Assembly (NCBI GenBank): GCA_963691705.1
Contig: OY829541.1
Location: 15,990,564-16,054,563, forward strand
DNA length: 64,000 nucleotides
Direction of reading: 5' to 3'
From: Viola odorata
Lineage: Eukaryota > Streptophyta > Magnoliopsida > Malpighiales > Violaceae
The position numbers and the translations under genes are program-made. Under the pieces are notes generated by a model that was given only the letters and a program-made list of their open reading frames with translations, searched no databases and was not told the DNA's origin. Positions within the stretch are counted from its first letter, which is position 1. Every line of letters starts with the position of its first letter. Positions 21,248 through 32,802 of this stretch are shown one piece after another.

Positions 21248-21254
21248 TTATATA
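21248..21254 (-). promoter_or_regulatory. TATA box of antisense unit 3
   Basis: TATATAA on the minus strand, 68 bp before ATG 21180. The distance fits a plant core promoter with a short leader. Confidence 0.4.
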
Positions 21255-21727
21255 GCCGAGGTGAGGAAGCGCGCCTGCCTTTTCGCGTATTATCGAGGAC
21301 AGTTAATGCTATCAGGGATAACATCTATTGGGGGAAAGATTTGACTCTGCAACTGTTAAAAGTCTGCACCAGCCAGGAGGCACCGAAATCGTTGCCCAAT
21401 CTGTTAACACTAAAAAATGACGCAAAATATATTCAGAACGGATGCGATATGGGAAAATCACCATTATGAGCCAGGTAGGCAAATAAAGTTATGGGATCCC
21501 GAGGGACACCACGCTCATAATTAGTGAGAATAGAAGTTGTTTTCTAAGAAAGACAATATGAGAAAGAAGAAAAATATTGATAGCGCGGCAAGTGAATAAG
21601 GGAAAGCATATTTATTTATTTAAAGGGCTCAGCGGCCCGAGATTACAAAAAGGCCTAACGGCCCGGAGTTACAAAAGGTGGCCCAGAGGAGCACAGAAAG
21701 ACACGCCAAGAGGATCCCCATCGCCGG

Positions 21728-22114
21728 TCAGGCATTCGACCCAGCGTCATCATCTTCCCACTCCAGGAAAGGAATTTCCCTCAGGGCATCCGCAAGAGCC
21801 GTCAGTTCAGAAGAATAGGCCCTCATGCCCTTCAGGCAGCAACCCAGCAAGTCCTTCCTATGCTGTAGCATTGACATCAACAGCTGAATTTGAGAAACAA
21901 CCACTGACAGCTTCACCGCTTTCTCCACGGGACTGAAATCCTCCAGGGTAACGGTAGCCTGTCTAGCTTGCAGGGGAGTCAGCATCCCCTGGAGCTCCAG
22001 TATATCCTCCGAGGTCTTAACGCTCAGTGACCCTAGGAAATCAGTATCTGCCTGAGTTAGGTTCCTCAGGGCATGGGTTATGGAGAGCAGGAAGTTTTTG
22101 GTGACTTCGTCCAT
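21728..22114 (-). CDS. Element A antisense unit 4, 128-residue ORF
   Basis: ATG at 22114 to stop at 21728, 128 codons, intact. The protein (MDEVTKNFLLSITHALRNL...) is helical and Leu-rich with an acidic end (FLEWEDDDAGSNA) and no domain I recognise. A TATAAATA box is at 22196-22203 on the same strand, 82 bp upstream. It is the antisense unit nearest the 3' LTR. It could encode a small regulatory protein or be fortuitous; the promoter-like spacing favours a real unit. Confidence 0.5.
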   Translation of the reverse strand: MDEVTKNFLLSITHALRNLTQADTDFLGSLSVKTSEDILELQGMLTPLQARQATVTLEDFSPVEKAVKLSVVVSQIQLLMSMLQHRKDLLGCCLKGMRAYSSELTALADALREIPFLEWEDDDAGSNA

Positions 22115-22195
22115 GAAAAGAAGAGAGATAAGGAAATTTGAAGAGAGAGGTGAAAACGTTGTGAGAGTTATGAGGCAAGTGCAAACTAAAAGGCC

Positions 22196-22203
22196 TATTT
22201 ATA
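22196..22203 (-). promoter_or_regulatory. TATA box of antisense unit 4
   Basis: TATAAATA on the minus strand in context GTCTATAAATAGGCC, 82 bp before ATG 22114. Confidence 0.5.
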
Positions 22204-22343
22204 GACTTCGAAAAAAGGCATTTCAAAGACACACCTTTATCGATTGTCGAGCCCTCATTAGGGCAGAAACCTCTGAAGGGGCAGGACCGGAGACGCTGTG
22301 ATAGCCCTTGGTAAACACTCGGGCTAGTTTTCGTTTGGGCATA

Positions 22344-22855
22344 TGATAACTATCGATACCACAGAAGCGGCATCTCCACTACCCCGCCGGGTGACCCGGC
22401 CAACATACTGTACCCGTAGCGGGAGACGAGACCCTGTTCTTACCGCCCTTAGCCTGGCGACCGACCCTGGGATGGTCGACATCAGTGGGGGGGCTCTCAT
22501 GCGGCATCCGCACGGCGACATCCCATCCCAGGTCATCCATGACGTCACTCCGCATGACGTCATCCCGCATGACGTCACTCAATGCCACCCCAGCGGCATA
22601 TATCACCCCAGCGACACCTACCAGGGATTATTCCCACCCCCTGTCGATACACTCCTTCCTTTGCCTATAAATACCCCTACCTTTTCAGACAAGAGGGTAA
22701 GCCTAAGATAGCGTACTAAACCCCTGCCATTTTGGCTATTGACACTGACTTTGGCATCGGAGTGTTTACGCCGGAGACCCCCTCCGGCGCTTTGCAGGTG
22801 ACGAAGACCCCAGCACAGTGTTCCCGACCAGCCCAAATCAGGTCGATCCTGCTCA
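22344..22855 (+). repeat. 3' LTR of Tat element A
   Basis: Begins TGATAACTATCG and ends near GATCCTGCTCA. It shares the U3 opening (TGATAAC), the TGGTCGACATCAG word, a TATA box (TATAAAT at 22666-22672), and the distal CATCGGAGTGT...CTCCGGCGCTTTGCAGGTG block with the LTRs of B and C. Both ends are assigned by comparison with C, so the 22855 boundary is tentative. The next bases belong to an Athila-like LTR. Confidence 0.7.
22540..22577. promoter_or_regulatory. Three TGACGTCA sites at 15-bp spacing in the LTR
   Basis: Perfect 8-bp palindromes TGACGTCA at 22540-22547, 22555-22562 and 22570-22577. This is the CRE/as-1-type site bound by plant bZIP (TGA-class) factors. They lie about 90 bp upstream of the LTR TATA box, as an enhancer would. 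Confidence 0.65.
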
Positions 22856-23819
22856 GTATCCCTCGGACTCTTATCACGTATCGCATACCTTAAATAACCG
22901 TTTACCCCTAGATAAAGGCCTCTCGGGCTGCCTCCACTAGGTGTCTACTCTAACTCAAGGCTTCGCGTCAGTTATAACCAAGAGAATGATAGTACTCAAA
23001 CAGAAACTTCAACAGTTGATCAGGCCCTTAACATTCCTAAATGAGCATGGGATTAAAACGGTAAGCAATTATATGTCACAAGAGAATGTATTAAGCATGC
23101 ATTAGGCCTCCTAACCGGACCCTACAACCCTCGAAACACCCTTTACCAAGAAGATGGAACTTAGCTACTCATACTAGAATATAAACAATGGATGATAATA
23201 AACATACAATAAAATAAAATAAGAGTGAAGGATTAGAAGAAACTGAAAGGATGAAATAGTATTAATCAAAAGCTTCCCCTTTACAAAGTTGGCGGTTGCT
23301 CCAAAATGCTAAGAGGAGATGATCCCTAGAAATTAGGGTAAGAGAAAGTGATGTATTAATTGCCTAGGTCAGCCGTCCTCACACAAAACCCTAAAACTTA
23401 GTTTATATAGGCTAAAGCTAGCTAAGGGGAAGGAGGATGAATAGGGGCGTGACAGCACATGTCCTTCAGGGGAATATCCTGGAATCTTGGCGCGCCTGTT
23501 AGCTTCTGGAAGCGCACGGAATCTCGTGCGGATCTTTGAAGATGCTCTTCTTTGGTTTCGATTAAGAGAAGCTGCAGATTTGTCGTGGGCGAGAGACTGC
23601 TCACTGCTCTGGTTCGCGTCTAGACCTCGATGGCAATCTGGACTTCTAGGCCTTGAAGCTGAAAATCCTCAAGAATACTCCAAAAATGGTTCTTTTCGAT
23701 CTTTTCCTTCCATTGACTCTGATCTGCAATAAAGATGGAAATAAGGATCGAATGCCAGAATCAAGCCCCCAAAAGGGCTAGAAAAGAAGGTAAAATCATG
23801 CTTATGAGACATGCTATCA
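22856..23819 (-). repeat. 3' LTR fragment of Athila F
   Basis: Matches the distal two thirds of E's LTR in order (ACCGTTTACCCCTAGATAAAGG, here cited in parts: CCGTTTACCCCTA, GCTTCGCGTCAG, AAGCATGCATTAG). It ends ATGCTATCA at 23819, which is the LTR start TGATAGCAT on the element strand. About 650 bp of the LTR (R-U5 side) are missing at the junction with element A. Identity to E's LTR looks like about 80 percent, so F and E are different subfamilies. Confidence 0.75.
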
Positions 23820-25663
23820 AACATCCCCACACTGCCCCAATGCTCGCCCTTGAGCATTAACAAAATTGGAAAATCACCTCATGCACTAACATACATCTTC
23901 AACCCCCAACAAACAGAATAGACATGACATCCAACAAACTACACCCAATCAACAAATCTAGCCCTAGAAAAGCACCTGCATCTGACTGATGGAATAACGA
24001 CCCCATCAGCCAGACTTTCCCAAACCAAGCCTATTCACCAGCAATCCTCACCTAGATATGTGTTTGCACTCATACTCAAAACAAAGTATGTGTTTAGGCT
24101 ATCACTCAAGAATGCAAATAACACAACACAGACAGAGTTTGCACGCCAATTCGAGTACTGTAGGTCACATGCGAGGGTAATCTAACAATCAGAGGCAACT
24201 TTGCAGAAAATAAAAATAAAAAAGAAAAGAAAAGAAAAGAAGAGGGGTAGAAAGAAGAGAGGAGTGGAGCGAGATGAAGGGAACAGAGGTGAAGAGAGAA
24301 GAGGGAAAGGAAGGGAAAGAGAAGAAAACAAATCTGGGAGAGGATTCCTTGGCTTAGAAGAAGGTGAGACAGTGAGCAACACTCGCTGATGAAGGCTGAT
24401 GACGAGGGTTAGACAATGACTTCGGCTTTCGTCAGTGGGGGAGGTCTGCGTTGTGCTTCGGGGGCTCGAATAGCTGCCTTCTGGAATGCCTGACCTGCTT
24501 TTATTTGGAGATAAATATTTTTCTGCTTTTCTCTTTATTTAATTTTTTTTAGAAGAGAAATAAAAGCAGGCAGACCAGACATTTACTTTTCTTCTTTTTC
24601 AGCTTCGAAACTTGCATTCGCATTTAATTTCCTCTTTTTTTGAACTGGAGCTGGGTTGGCAGAGCTTTAAATACTGCTTTGGGGCGCTTGATTCCGAGGC
24701 CTTGGGAATTGAATTTTTACTTCACCACACTTAAATTCTGGAGTGGTGAGGAAGTAATACTGAGATGTTGTCGTGGCCTCGAATCCTTATTTCTGCTCTA
24801 GCTCTTTCGTGCCTTTGACAATATCTTCTCCCCACACTTATCTTCTTCGGAATCTAGCCCTTGCCTTTGTGATGAAGAGTGCTGCTCACCTGCCAAGGAA
24901 AGGACAATGAAAAGGAGCAAATAGTTAGAAGAGAATAGAGAATAGGAATCGAGGGCATGAAAAGGAAAAAGAGAGAGAGATAAAATTCAGAGAGGAAAGA
25001 AGGAAAGAAAGAAAGAAATTTAAAAAGTTGCAAAGTTTCGTCGTCGTTTCGCTGCTTTCCCTCGTCTAATGGTGCCTATACCCAGGGATATTATTCAAAC
25101 CTAGACAGTGCCTAGTCAAGCATTTTCACTCAAAAATAAATAGGCATGAAGCTCAAGAATGCTCACGGGTTCAAATAGTGATTACTGGTGTCTAGGGCAA
25201 GATTGGATATAAGGGCTAGCATGTCTAGAAATGCATGCTCAGGCATAGATGCGATGAATGTCATGTTTCTCCTATGCATAAGAAATCAAAAATACATGTC
25301 AATCAATGAGGGTTTTAAAATGGGCAGTGGCAAAATTTCCTAGCAAGGACTAAAAGAAAAATCCAAAAAAGTTGAAAAATCCGTAAACACGCAGTCATGC
25401 AATAAACAGTAATTTAAACATGCAAACAAACATTCAAAACACACAATAAATCCCTCCCCACACTTAGGCAGTGCATTGTCCTCAATGCGGGAAGGGCTCA
25501 CAAAGGAAGTAACTTAAAAATAGTACGGGATATCCAAAAATAAAAGCGGTAAAAATTGTTTAGAACCCTCCTCGAGGGCAGGAAGTATAAAATTGTTCGG
25601 GGGCAGGATCATTGGGGTAGGAGATTGCGCCGGGCAACTTCAGCCGTCAAAGCCTGAAGTTTC
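23820..25663 (-). other. F 3' untranslated region, purine-rich, no gene
   Basis: Directly next to the LTR is GTGTGGGGATGTT on the element strand, a candidate polypurine tract (identical at E's 3' LTR). Near 24200-24330 the plus strand is almost pure A/G with AAAAGAAAAG repeats, and again near 24960-25020. No supported coding frame. Confidence 0.55.
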
Positions 25664-27424
25664 CTAAGAATGACCTAGAGGAGTCGCGCCTGTGCGGGAT
25701 CGTAGACGAGCTGGAGTTGGGGTCTGGACTGTTGTAGATGCTTTCTGGGCTTGGCGAGATGTCTCGGCATAGGCAGGTGGAACAGAAGAAGATCGGGGTC
25801 TTGAAGGATCTGGATAGTCGAATCGCCCCCCGTTCTTGGTCCCGAAAACCTTATCTCCTGGTGGTGTATAACCTGCAGAGAAACTCAACACACCCGAGGC
25901 GGCCCAAAAACTAAGATTAACCCTACGCTTATGCTTAATGCACCATAAAAAGAAAATTTCCTGCACAGATAACTGTCCCGAGGATCCAAACCGACCTGAA
26001 AAGGTGAGGGTTAGATATCTATGCAGGATGCGTAATGCAGGGTCAGCAATTTCATGGGCTTTACATTGTTTAGGATCAAACTTAGCATCAGGGTTATTGG
26101 TAAACTCACGAAACGCAACAGAAGCATAAAAGACGTGGGGTATAACAGTCAGAGCATTTTTATACACAGCAGAATCTAACTCATCAGGCTTAACAAAAGC
26201 AAGTAGAAAATTGAATTCATTAAGAGACAGAGGGGTCCATTTGTTTACCAACCTAAAGTTTATTAGACCAGGGGTAGAGAGGTTGGGACCTACTTTGCCT
26301 TTCGGCATGAAACTATCAGAGGCAACCCAAAAGGTAGTAAAGAACTCAAGCAAGAGTTCAATAAAGGTGGGGTGTTCTAGAAAGAACAGGGCTTCCCAAC
26401 CAATATTAGCCACTAACTCTCGGACTCGAGACTCTATGCCCATCTTAGCTAAAAAGTTCATGTCCAAGCGCGCATAGGAGCTAACGCCTTTGTGATTCAA
26501 TTGGTGCAGTTTATCAAGTGAGGGTTTGTCATTAAAAATTAACCATTCATGCAACACAGAAAGGTTAGAAGTGACCTGGGTGGAAGTCGCTCGAGATGCA
26601 GAAGGGGGAATTAGCGTCGGGGCCTCAAGATCTGAAGTGTCTTCAGGACCTCGAGACTTTTTGGAAGTCGAGCCCTTGGCTTTGCTGGAGGGGGGCAGTT
26701 TCCGCTTCTGTCCTACAGGCGTCTCAACTTCTGTCGGCTGCTCCGCTCTGGACGGACCTTTCGATTTGACTTTTTTCACCGCTGCCTTTTTAGCGGCGAC
26801 TTCCCTCTATTTCTTCTCTTTCTCGGCGGCTTCCTTCGCCGCTTCTTCGGCTTCGAGGTCCTCAGCTTCTTCTTCTTCCTCCTCAGCCTCTCCACTCTCA
26901 CCAGAACCTTCCGCCAGGGCTTCATCTGCTTGCTCTGGCTCAGCCTCCTCCTCTTCTGCCTCCGATTCGGATACCAGAATATCCTTGAGGACTTCCTCCA
27001 CTGTGAGGTTCAGCTCGGGGTCTAGAAAGCGGTCTATAGCAGCATCCATCGAGAGCTTCCTAGTAGCCGGGGACACCTTTTTAAAAGCCGACAGCTTGGC
27101 TTTGGGCTTGGCCGCCATGGATCCAGGAGGGAGCTTGATTGTACGGCCAAACCTAGTGGTTGTGGAGGTAGGAGGGATGGAGCCAGTAATTTCCAAGTCA
27201 TCTTCGACCGGAGCGAACTCTCGTTGTTGTTCCGCGGACGTTGGTGAGACAACTAGAGGAGAGGGAATGGGGATTGGCTGGACAGAGGGTGGAGTGGCTA
27301 TTTTGAACGAGCCAGAGTGAAGTGATGTTTGAGATCTGGACCGTGAAGGAACTGGGCTGGTGGGGTCGTCCACTGGGTGGGGCCCTGAAGTATTTTTGCG
27401 GATTGATTTCTTTGTTTTCGCCAT
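25664..27424 (-). pseudogene. F extra ORF of Athila elements (unknown, acidic N-terminus)
   Basis: ATG at 27424 (MAKTKKSIRKNTSGPH) opens a 586-codon frame to 25664, broken only by TAG at 26807. The N-terminal third is Ser/Pro-rich and basic, followed by VEEVLKDILVSE and a long Glu/Ala-rich acidic tract (about residues 165-205), then a KKAKS/KKSRG basic stretch. The C-terminal half looks globular: LHEWLIFNDKPSL, YARLDMNFLAKMGIE, FTTFWVASDSFMP and EIFFLWCIKHKRRVN. It lies between pol and the 3' LTR, where Athila elements carry a non-gag-pol ORF sometimes called env-like. I see no signal peptide or fusion peptide, so I do not call it env. The homologue in E is truncated. Confidence 0.7.
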
Positions 27425-27984
27425 GACTGATAGTGATGTGAAGAGAACAGTGGTGGAGATGGAGATGTTTTGGGAGAGAGATGGTGTTTGGTTGCTGGCG
27501 AGAGGATGATAGTGATGTGTTTTGTGTTGTGAGGAGAGTGAAGACGAAGTAGGAGCTTGGGAAAGAGAAAAGGGGTTGACGACTATAATTAATAGCGCAA
27601 TTTTTTCTTTAATTAGGGCTACTTTTCTACCCCCTCTGTCAGACGACGTGGCACCTTGGGCTTGAAGCACAATGGCCCGTGCGTATCCCAACCACCTAAA
27701 AAGGAGGAAAGATTTTCAAACTTCAAAAAGGGGGTGGTTAAATAGGATAATGACAAAAAGAGAGAATAAAGGTTAATGATTACTATCAAAAAGAGATAAA
27801 ATCTCCTGGGAAAAGGAAAGGACAAAGATTAAGGGAGATAAATAAGCAAATAAAAAGTATATAAACAAGAGATTTGAAAAGATTCGGAAAAGATAAGGGA
27901 GAGAGAAAAAGGATGGACGACACATCAAATGCCTCCGTTGTGGTCTGTTTACTCGTCGGGACCTCGATGTGCTACTCCGATCTA

Positions 27985-28285
27985 GGCCTAGATAGGTGGA
28001 GCTTCCACCATGGCATCCTCAACGGTCGAGGGCTTGAAACCTTCATAAAAGGGTTTAAGCCGCTGGCCATTGACTTTGAAGATTGTTCCTATTTTGGGGT
28101 TCTGAATCTCGACCGCTCCATGGTCATAGACTGTTGTGACCACGAAAGGTCCAGACTATTTGGATTTGAGTTTCCCTACAAACAATCACAGGCGTGAGTT
28201 ATACAATAATACTCTTTCTCCGACTGAAAAAACTTTGGGACGAAGGTGTCTGTCGTGATAAGCCTTAGTCTTGCCCTTGTAGAGC
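27985..28285 (-). pseudogene. F integrase C-terminal domain, 3' of the E insertion
   Basis: Minus-strand translation shows [20 protein letters not shown], then [29 protein letters not shown] and [11 protein letters not shown], the chromo-/SH3-like tail of Athila integrase. At least three in-frame stops are present. The upstream part of the same integrase resumes at 39987 beyond element E. 27425-27984 and the bases up to this domain hold no other gene. Confidence 0.75.
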
Positions 28286-28290
28286 ATGAC

Positions 28291-29883
28291 TGATCGTCAC
28301 TCAAATATACTAATATTTTCCTGGTGTCTAGATGCATAAATTAATGTGTACAGAGCAAGACAGGGTCGAACCACAGAGATTGAAGGAATAAATTGCTAGT
28401 GAATATGTATGACAAGGCAATACGCAACAGATCTAACCGAAGTAACAGTACTGGGGGGGTTTATGTTGATTAATAAATTAATCAACGCAGAGTATGGGAG
28501 CCAACAAAACAGAATTGTAAAGTAATTATCTAGGGCATGAAAGTAAAATGTAATCCAGGGCAAGAGATGTAAACAGATCAAATGCAGGAAAAGTAAGGAA
28601 AAATATATTAATCAAATAGGACGAGATCTTAGCGAAAGGTGTTCCCTTGGGTTGCATTTTAGGTCGGATAGTCATCGGTACAAAAGTATTCTAGACTCAA
28701 GTACAGATCTACTATAGGGACCGCGTTTCCACACCGCATCCCCTACTTACCTTCTTAGATAAAAGTCACCCCTCGTTTCCACATATGAGGTGACCTTGAC
28801 GTTCAGCCATCCTCCCAGCTACCTCTCTTGTCATCAAAAGGCAGCCTTGACACTTCGACCTGTCATGGGTACGAAGTAGGGAAGCTAAATTCAGAACGCC
28901 CATGAAGGGGAGGTAAGACAAATCTAGGGCGCGACAGCTCGGCTTGTCAGACCCGTATCACATACCCTAGATAACTGTTTACCCCTCGGTGAGGCCTCTC
29001 GCGCTGCCTCCCCTAGGTGTCTGCTAAAACTCCAGGGCTTCGCGTCAGGTATAACCCTAGAATATGACGTTACTCATGCAGAAATACTAAAAGATGATGA
29101 AGCTCTTAACATTTCTAGACAAGCATGGAATTAAATCGGCAAAGAATTATGTGCAACAAGAGAATATATTAAGCATGCATTAGACCTCTTAGCCGAACCC
29201 TACAACCCTTGAAACACCCTTCACTAAGAAGGGGGTATTTAGCTACTCATACTATAATGTAAACAATAGGTATATAGAATCATGCAATAACAAAGAAAGT
29301 AAAAAGGGAGTAGAGGAAACTGGTAGATTAATTAATAATCGAAGAGGAAAGTTGCTACAAAAGTTGTTCTTGATGATAATAGGAGAAGATTCCCAGAAAA
29401 TAAGTGCTGAAATTAATGTAAGAAAATATCCTTGGACAGCCGTCCTTACAAAAACCCTAAAACTATGCTTATATAGCCTAATACTAGCTAGGAGAAAAAA
29501 CCAGCTAAGGGCAATGAGGGCGTGACAGCACATGTCCTTGCAAAAGAATATTCTGGGATTCCTGACACGCCTGATGCCTTCTGGAAGCGTCTGGGATTCC
29601 GTGCAGATCTTTGAAGATGCTTTTCTTTGGTGGAAGATGCAGAACTGTCGAGGCCTTGAGACGGCACACTGGTCTGGTTCGCGTCGAGGTCTTGACGATG
29701 TTCTTTCTTCTAGGCCTGGAAACTGGAATTCCTCAGAATTGCTCTAAAATCATTTATTTTCGATCTTTTCCCTCTTTTGATGTTGATCTGCAAATAAGAT
29801 TGGAATTAGGGTCAAATAGCAACATCAAGCCCCCGAAAGGGCTAGAAAAGAGGGTAAAACTGAAGCTGTGAAACGTGCTATCA
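28291..29883 (-). repeat. 3' LTR of Athila E
   Basis: 1593 bp. The left boundary TGATCGTCAC is preceded by target duplication ATGAC; the right boundary CGTGCTATCA is followed by AACATCCCCACACTG, the complement of the polypurine tract. It aligns by eye over its whole length with 38388-39981. Confidence 0.92.
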
Positions 29884-31125
29884 AACATCCCCACACTGCC
29901 CCTATACTCACCCTCGAGCATAAACAAAATTGGAAAGCCACCTTATTCAAAAGCATACATAATCAACTCCCAATACACAGAAATGGGCACGCCATTCTAC
30001 AAGCTACACTCAATCAGAGCAAATCCAGATGTAGAAAAGTACCTGCATCTGGTTGATAGAATAACGACCCTATCAACCAGACTTTCCCATATCTAGCCTA
30101 TTCACTAGCAGTCCTCACAAAGAGGTGTATTTGCACTCAAACTCAGAATAAAACACGTGTTTAGGCTATCACTCAAGAATGCAAATAACACAACACAGAC
30201 ATAGTTTGCACTTCAATCTGAGTACTGTAGAACACATGCATGGGCAATCAATAATCAAAAAAGCAACGCATCAGCCAAAAAGAAAGAAACGGGATCGAAA
30301 GAGCTAGAAATGTGGAATAAAGAAGTAGGAGATGAACAGAAGAGAAATGAGAGGGGAAAAGAAGGAAGGAAAAGAAAGAACCAGGTAAAACCTGGTTGGA
30401 TCCCTTGGCTGGGAAAAAGTGAAGTGGCAAGGTAACTTTCATCGAGGACACGATGATGATTCGGGGGAAGGAAAATCTCCTTGTTGAGGCTTTGGATGGG
30501 GATATTCTTTTTGTTCGCTTAATGCCCCCCTCCTTTTATTTTGAGTTTTAAATGCTTTTTCTTGCCCTAGATCTCTGCTTTCCGCTCTGAAGTCTTTTGC
30601 TTTTGTCTGCTTCCCCACACTTGAACTTGTCTGCGCACTTTAGGTGTCTAGCCCTCGTCGTTACCCTCAATAATCGCTACCTCACCTGCCAAGGAAAAAG
30701 ATCAAGAAAAGACGAATGGTTAGGAAAGAATATGAAAAGAGGGGGAATGTTGGGGGCTAGAAAAGAAAAGAGAGAGAGAGAGGGGAGAAGAGAAAGAAAG
30801 AGACGTTGATGCGAAGTTTTCTGTCATATCTAAGCTTTCCTAACAGTGACTATACCCAGGGATATCATGCAAACCTAGACCGTGCCTAGCTAAGCATTTT
30901 CACTCAAAAATAGAGGGCATGAAGCTCAAATATGCTCACGGGATCAAATTATGACTACTGGTGTTGTGGCCTAGATATGGATATAAGGGCTAGCAGGTCT
31001 AAAAATGCATGTTTAGGTGTAGATGCGATGGATGTCATGCTTCTTCGATGCATCAAAAGTTTAAAAAAACGCATGCCAAAAATGAGGGTTTGAAAACTGG
31101 TAGTGGGAAAAATTTCCTAGCATGG
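29884..31125 (-). other. E 3' untranslated region, no gene
   Basis: Corresponds to 23820-25660 of F in order and wording (ACATCCCCACACTGCCCC, GACTATACCCAGGGATAT). Purine-rich stretches on the plus strand lie near 30280-30400 and 30700-30810. No supported coding frame. Confidence 0.55.
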
Positions 31126-32212
31126 CTAAAAATAAAATCCGTAAAACATACAAATCAAAATTAAGGGACAGTTTGTCATTAAATATGATACATTCATGAC
31201 CTTGGATTCAATACCCATCTTAGCAAGAAAATCAAAATCCAGGCGCGCACATGAGCTAACGCCCTTGGAATTCAGCATAGTCAACTTATCAAGGGACGGT
31301 TTGTCATTAAATATGATCCATTCATGAGGTGAGGAAAGGTCAGAAGTAACCTGTTGGGAGTTGGATCTGGGGATGGATGAAGGTGCTGGGGTCTCGGTCT
31401 CGACATCATCGTCTGCTTCGGGGGCACGGGGCTTCTTGGAGCTCGAGGGCTTGCCTGCACTGGTGGATGAGAGCTTCCTCTTGAGGCTTACTGGTGTATC
31501 CATTGCAGCCGGCTGCTCTGGTTTGGCATCAGCCTTGGATTTTCCTTTCTTAGCCGCTGACTTTGCTGCGGCTGCTTTTTGCTTCCTCTCTGCCTCTGCC
31601 ACAACTTTCTGGGCCTCGAGATCTTCTTCTTCGTCAGCTTCGCTGCCCTCCGCCTCTCCACTCTCTCCTGTTCCCTCCTCCATGGCTTCGAGGTCTTCAT
31701 TCTCTAGGCCGTTACCAGGCTCAGCTTGCTCCTCTATGACCTCGACTTCTTCATCGGAGATCAGGATGTCCTTGAGGACTTCCTCAACAGTTAAGGCAGG
31801 CTGAGGAGCTAAGAAACGGTCGACGGCCACGTCAAGTGGGGTTTTCCTGGCGGATGGAGAGGGCTTTCTAGATTTAGACTTGGCTGTTGACTTGGCAGTG
31901 GAAGATTCGGGAGGAAGTTTCACTACACGGCCGCCTCTAGTGGTGGTCGAGGATGGGGGGATAGAGCCTGTGACCTCTAGGTCATCGTCCACTGGGGTGA
32001 ACTCTCAGATCTGCCCTGCGATTGTTGGTGAGACCGCCGTAGGAGAGGGAATGGGAAGTGGGGTGGAAGACGGTGGTGTGGCTATTTTGAATGAAGCTGA
32101 GTTTGGGGTAGCAGATTGCGATCTGGATTTGGAAGGAACGGGGCTGGAAGTGTCCACCGGCTTAGGTCCAGAGGCATTCTTGCGGGCTGGTCTTTTTGTT
32201 TTTGGTGCCATT
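31126..32212 (-). pseudogene. E extra ORF, truncated homologue of F 25664-27424
   Basis: ATG at 32212 (MAPKTKRPARKNASGPK), same frame through a TGA at 32005-32007, then DLEVTGSIPPSSTTTR, VEEVLKDILISDE, an acidic stretch and HEWIIFNDKPSLDK to MGIESKV. There homology to F's protein stops, about 250 codons short. The replacement end (MNVSYLMTNCPL) is an out-of-frame copy of the preceding HEWIIFNDKPSL coding segment, so a deletion was healed with a local copy. Function unknown; F's better copy is described above. Confidence 0.7.
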
Positions 32213-32802
32213 GATGGTAAGGGAAGAGATGGCAGTAATGGAGATGGAGATGAGAGTGGGGTGGATAGGGTTGCGTGTTTGGTGAAGGAGAGAGGTGAAA
32301 GTGATGTCTTTGAAATTGATATGAGTGAAAACGAAATGGGAGCGTGGGAGAGAGAGTGGTAGTCACAGCTGGCATTTAATGGCGTAGCTTTTTCATTGAT
32401 GAGGCCTACTTTTTCTGCGCTTGTCAGGCCACGTGGCACCCTGGGCGTGGAGCACGACGGCTCATGAGTATCTCAACTGCCTAAAAAGGAGAACAACTTT
32501 TAAATTTCAAAAAGGTAGTTGGTTGATATAAGATATGGACAAAAAGAGAGAATAAAGGTGAGTTAATGCTAAATAAAAGGAATAAAATCATAAGGGGAAG
32601 GGAAAGGTCAGGGATATATACAATCAACAAAACATGGAAATAAAATCAAATAAGAATCAGAGAATCCGAAAAGATGCAGAGAAGATAAGGGAGAGAGAAA
32701 GGATGCAGACGACATATCAAATGCCTCCAGTGTGATCCGTTTACTCGTTGGGACCTCGACGTGCTTTGATACTCTAGGTCTGGAGAGGTGGGACATCCAC
32801 CA

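Larger units (their letters stand above)
9936..22855 (+). mobile_element. Tat-lineage Ty3/gypsy element A, 5'-truncated
   Basis: Contains, in order, pol from just before the RT domain, integrase, a hairpin minisatellite, a second repeat array, four antisense coding units and a 3' LTR. Dual RNase H, a repeat-rich 3' untranslated region and antisense ORFs with a PF04195-like domain are hallmarks of the Tat lineage. The 5' LTR, gag and protease are missing: homology starts abruptly at about 9936 (FAWKPADMP), about 100 bp after the hAT target duplication. The 3' LTR abuts an Athila-like LTR fragment at 22856. Pol carries three in-frame stops. Confidence 0.85.

Noticed and set aside
26526..27320. 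264-residue plus-strand Ser-rich frame
   Set aside because: It is the complement of the acidic Glu/Ser-rich tract of F's extra ORF (Glu codons read as Ser/Phe on the other strand). A shadow.
25664..27424. Envelope gene in Athila F
   Set aside because: Location fits the env-like position, but there is no signal peptide, fusion peptide or membrane segment; the protein is acidic/basic and probably not an envelope.
31361..32362. Ser-rich plus-strand frames opposite E's extra ORF
   Set aside because: Shadows of the minus-strand acidic and Ser/Pro-rich coding sequence, with no homology of their own.
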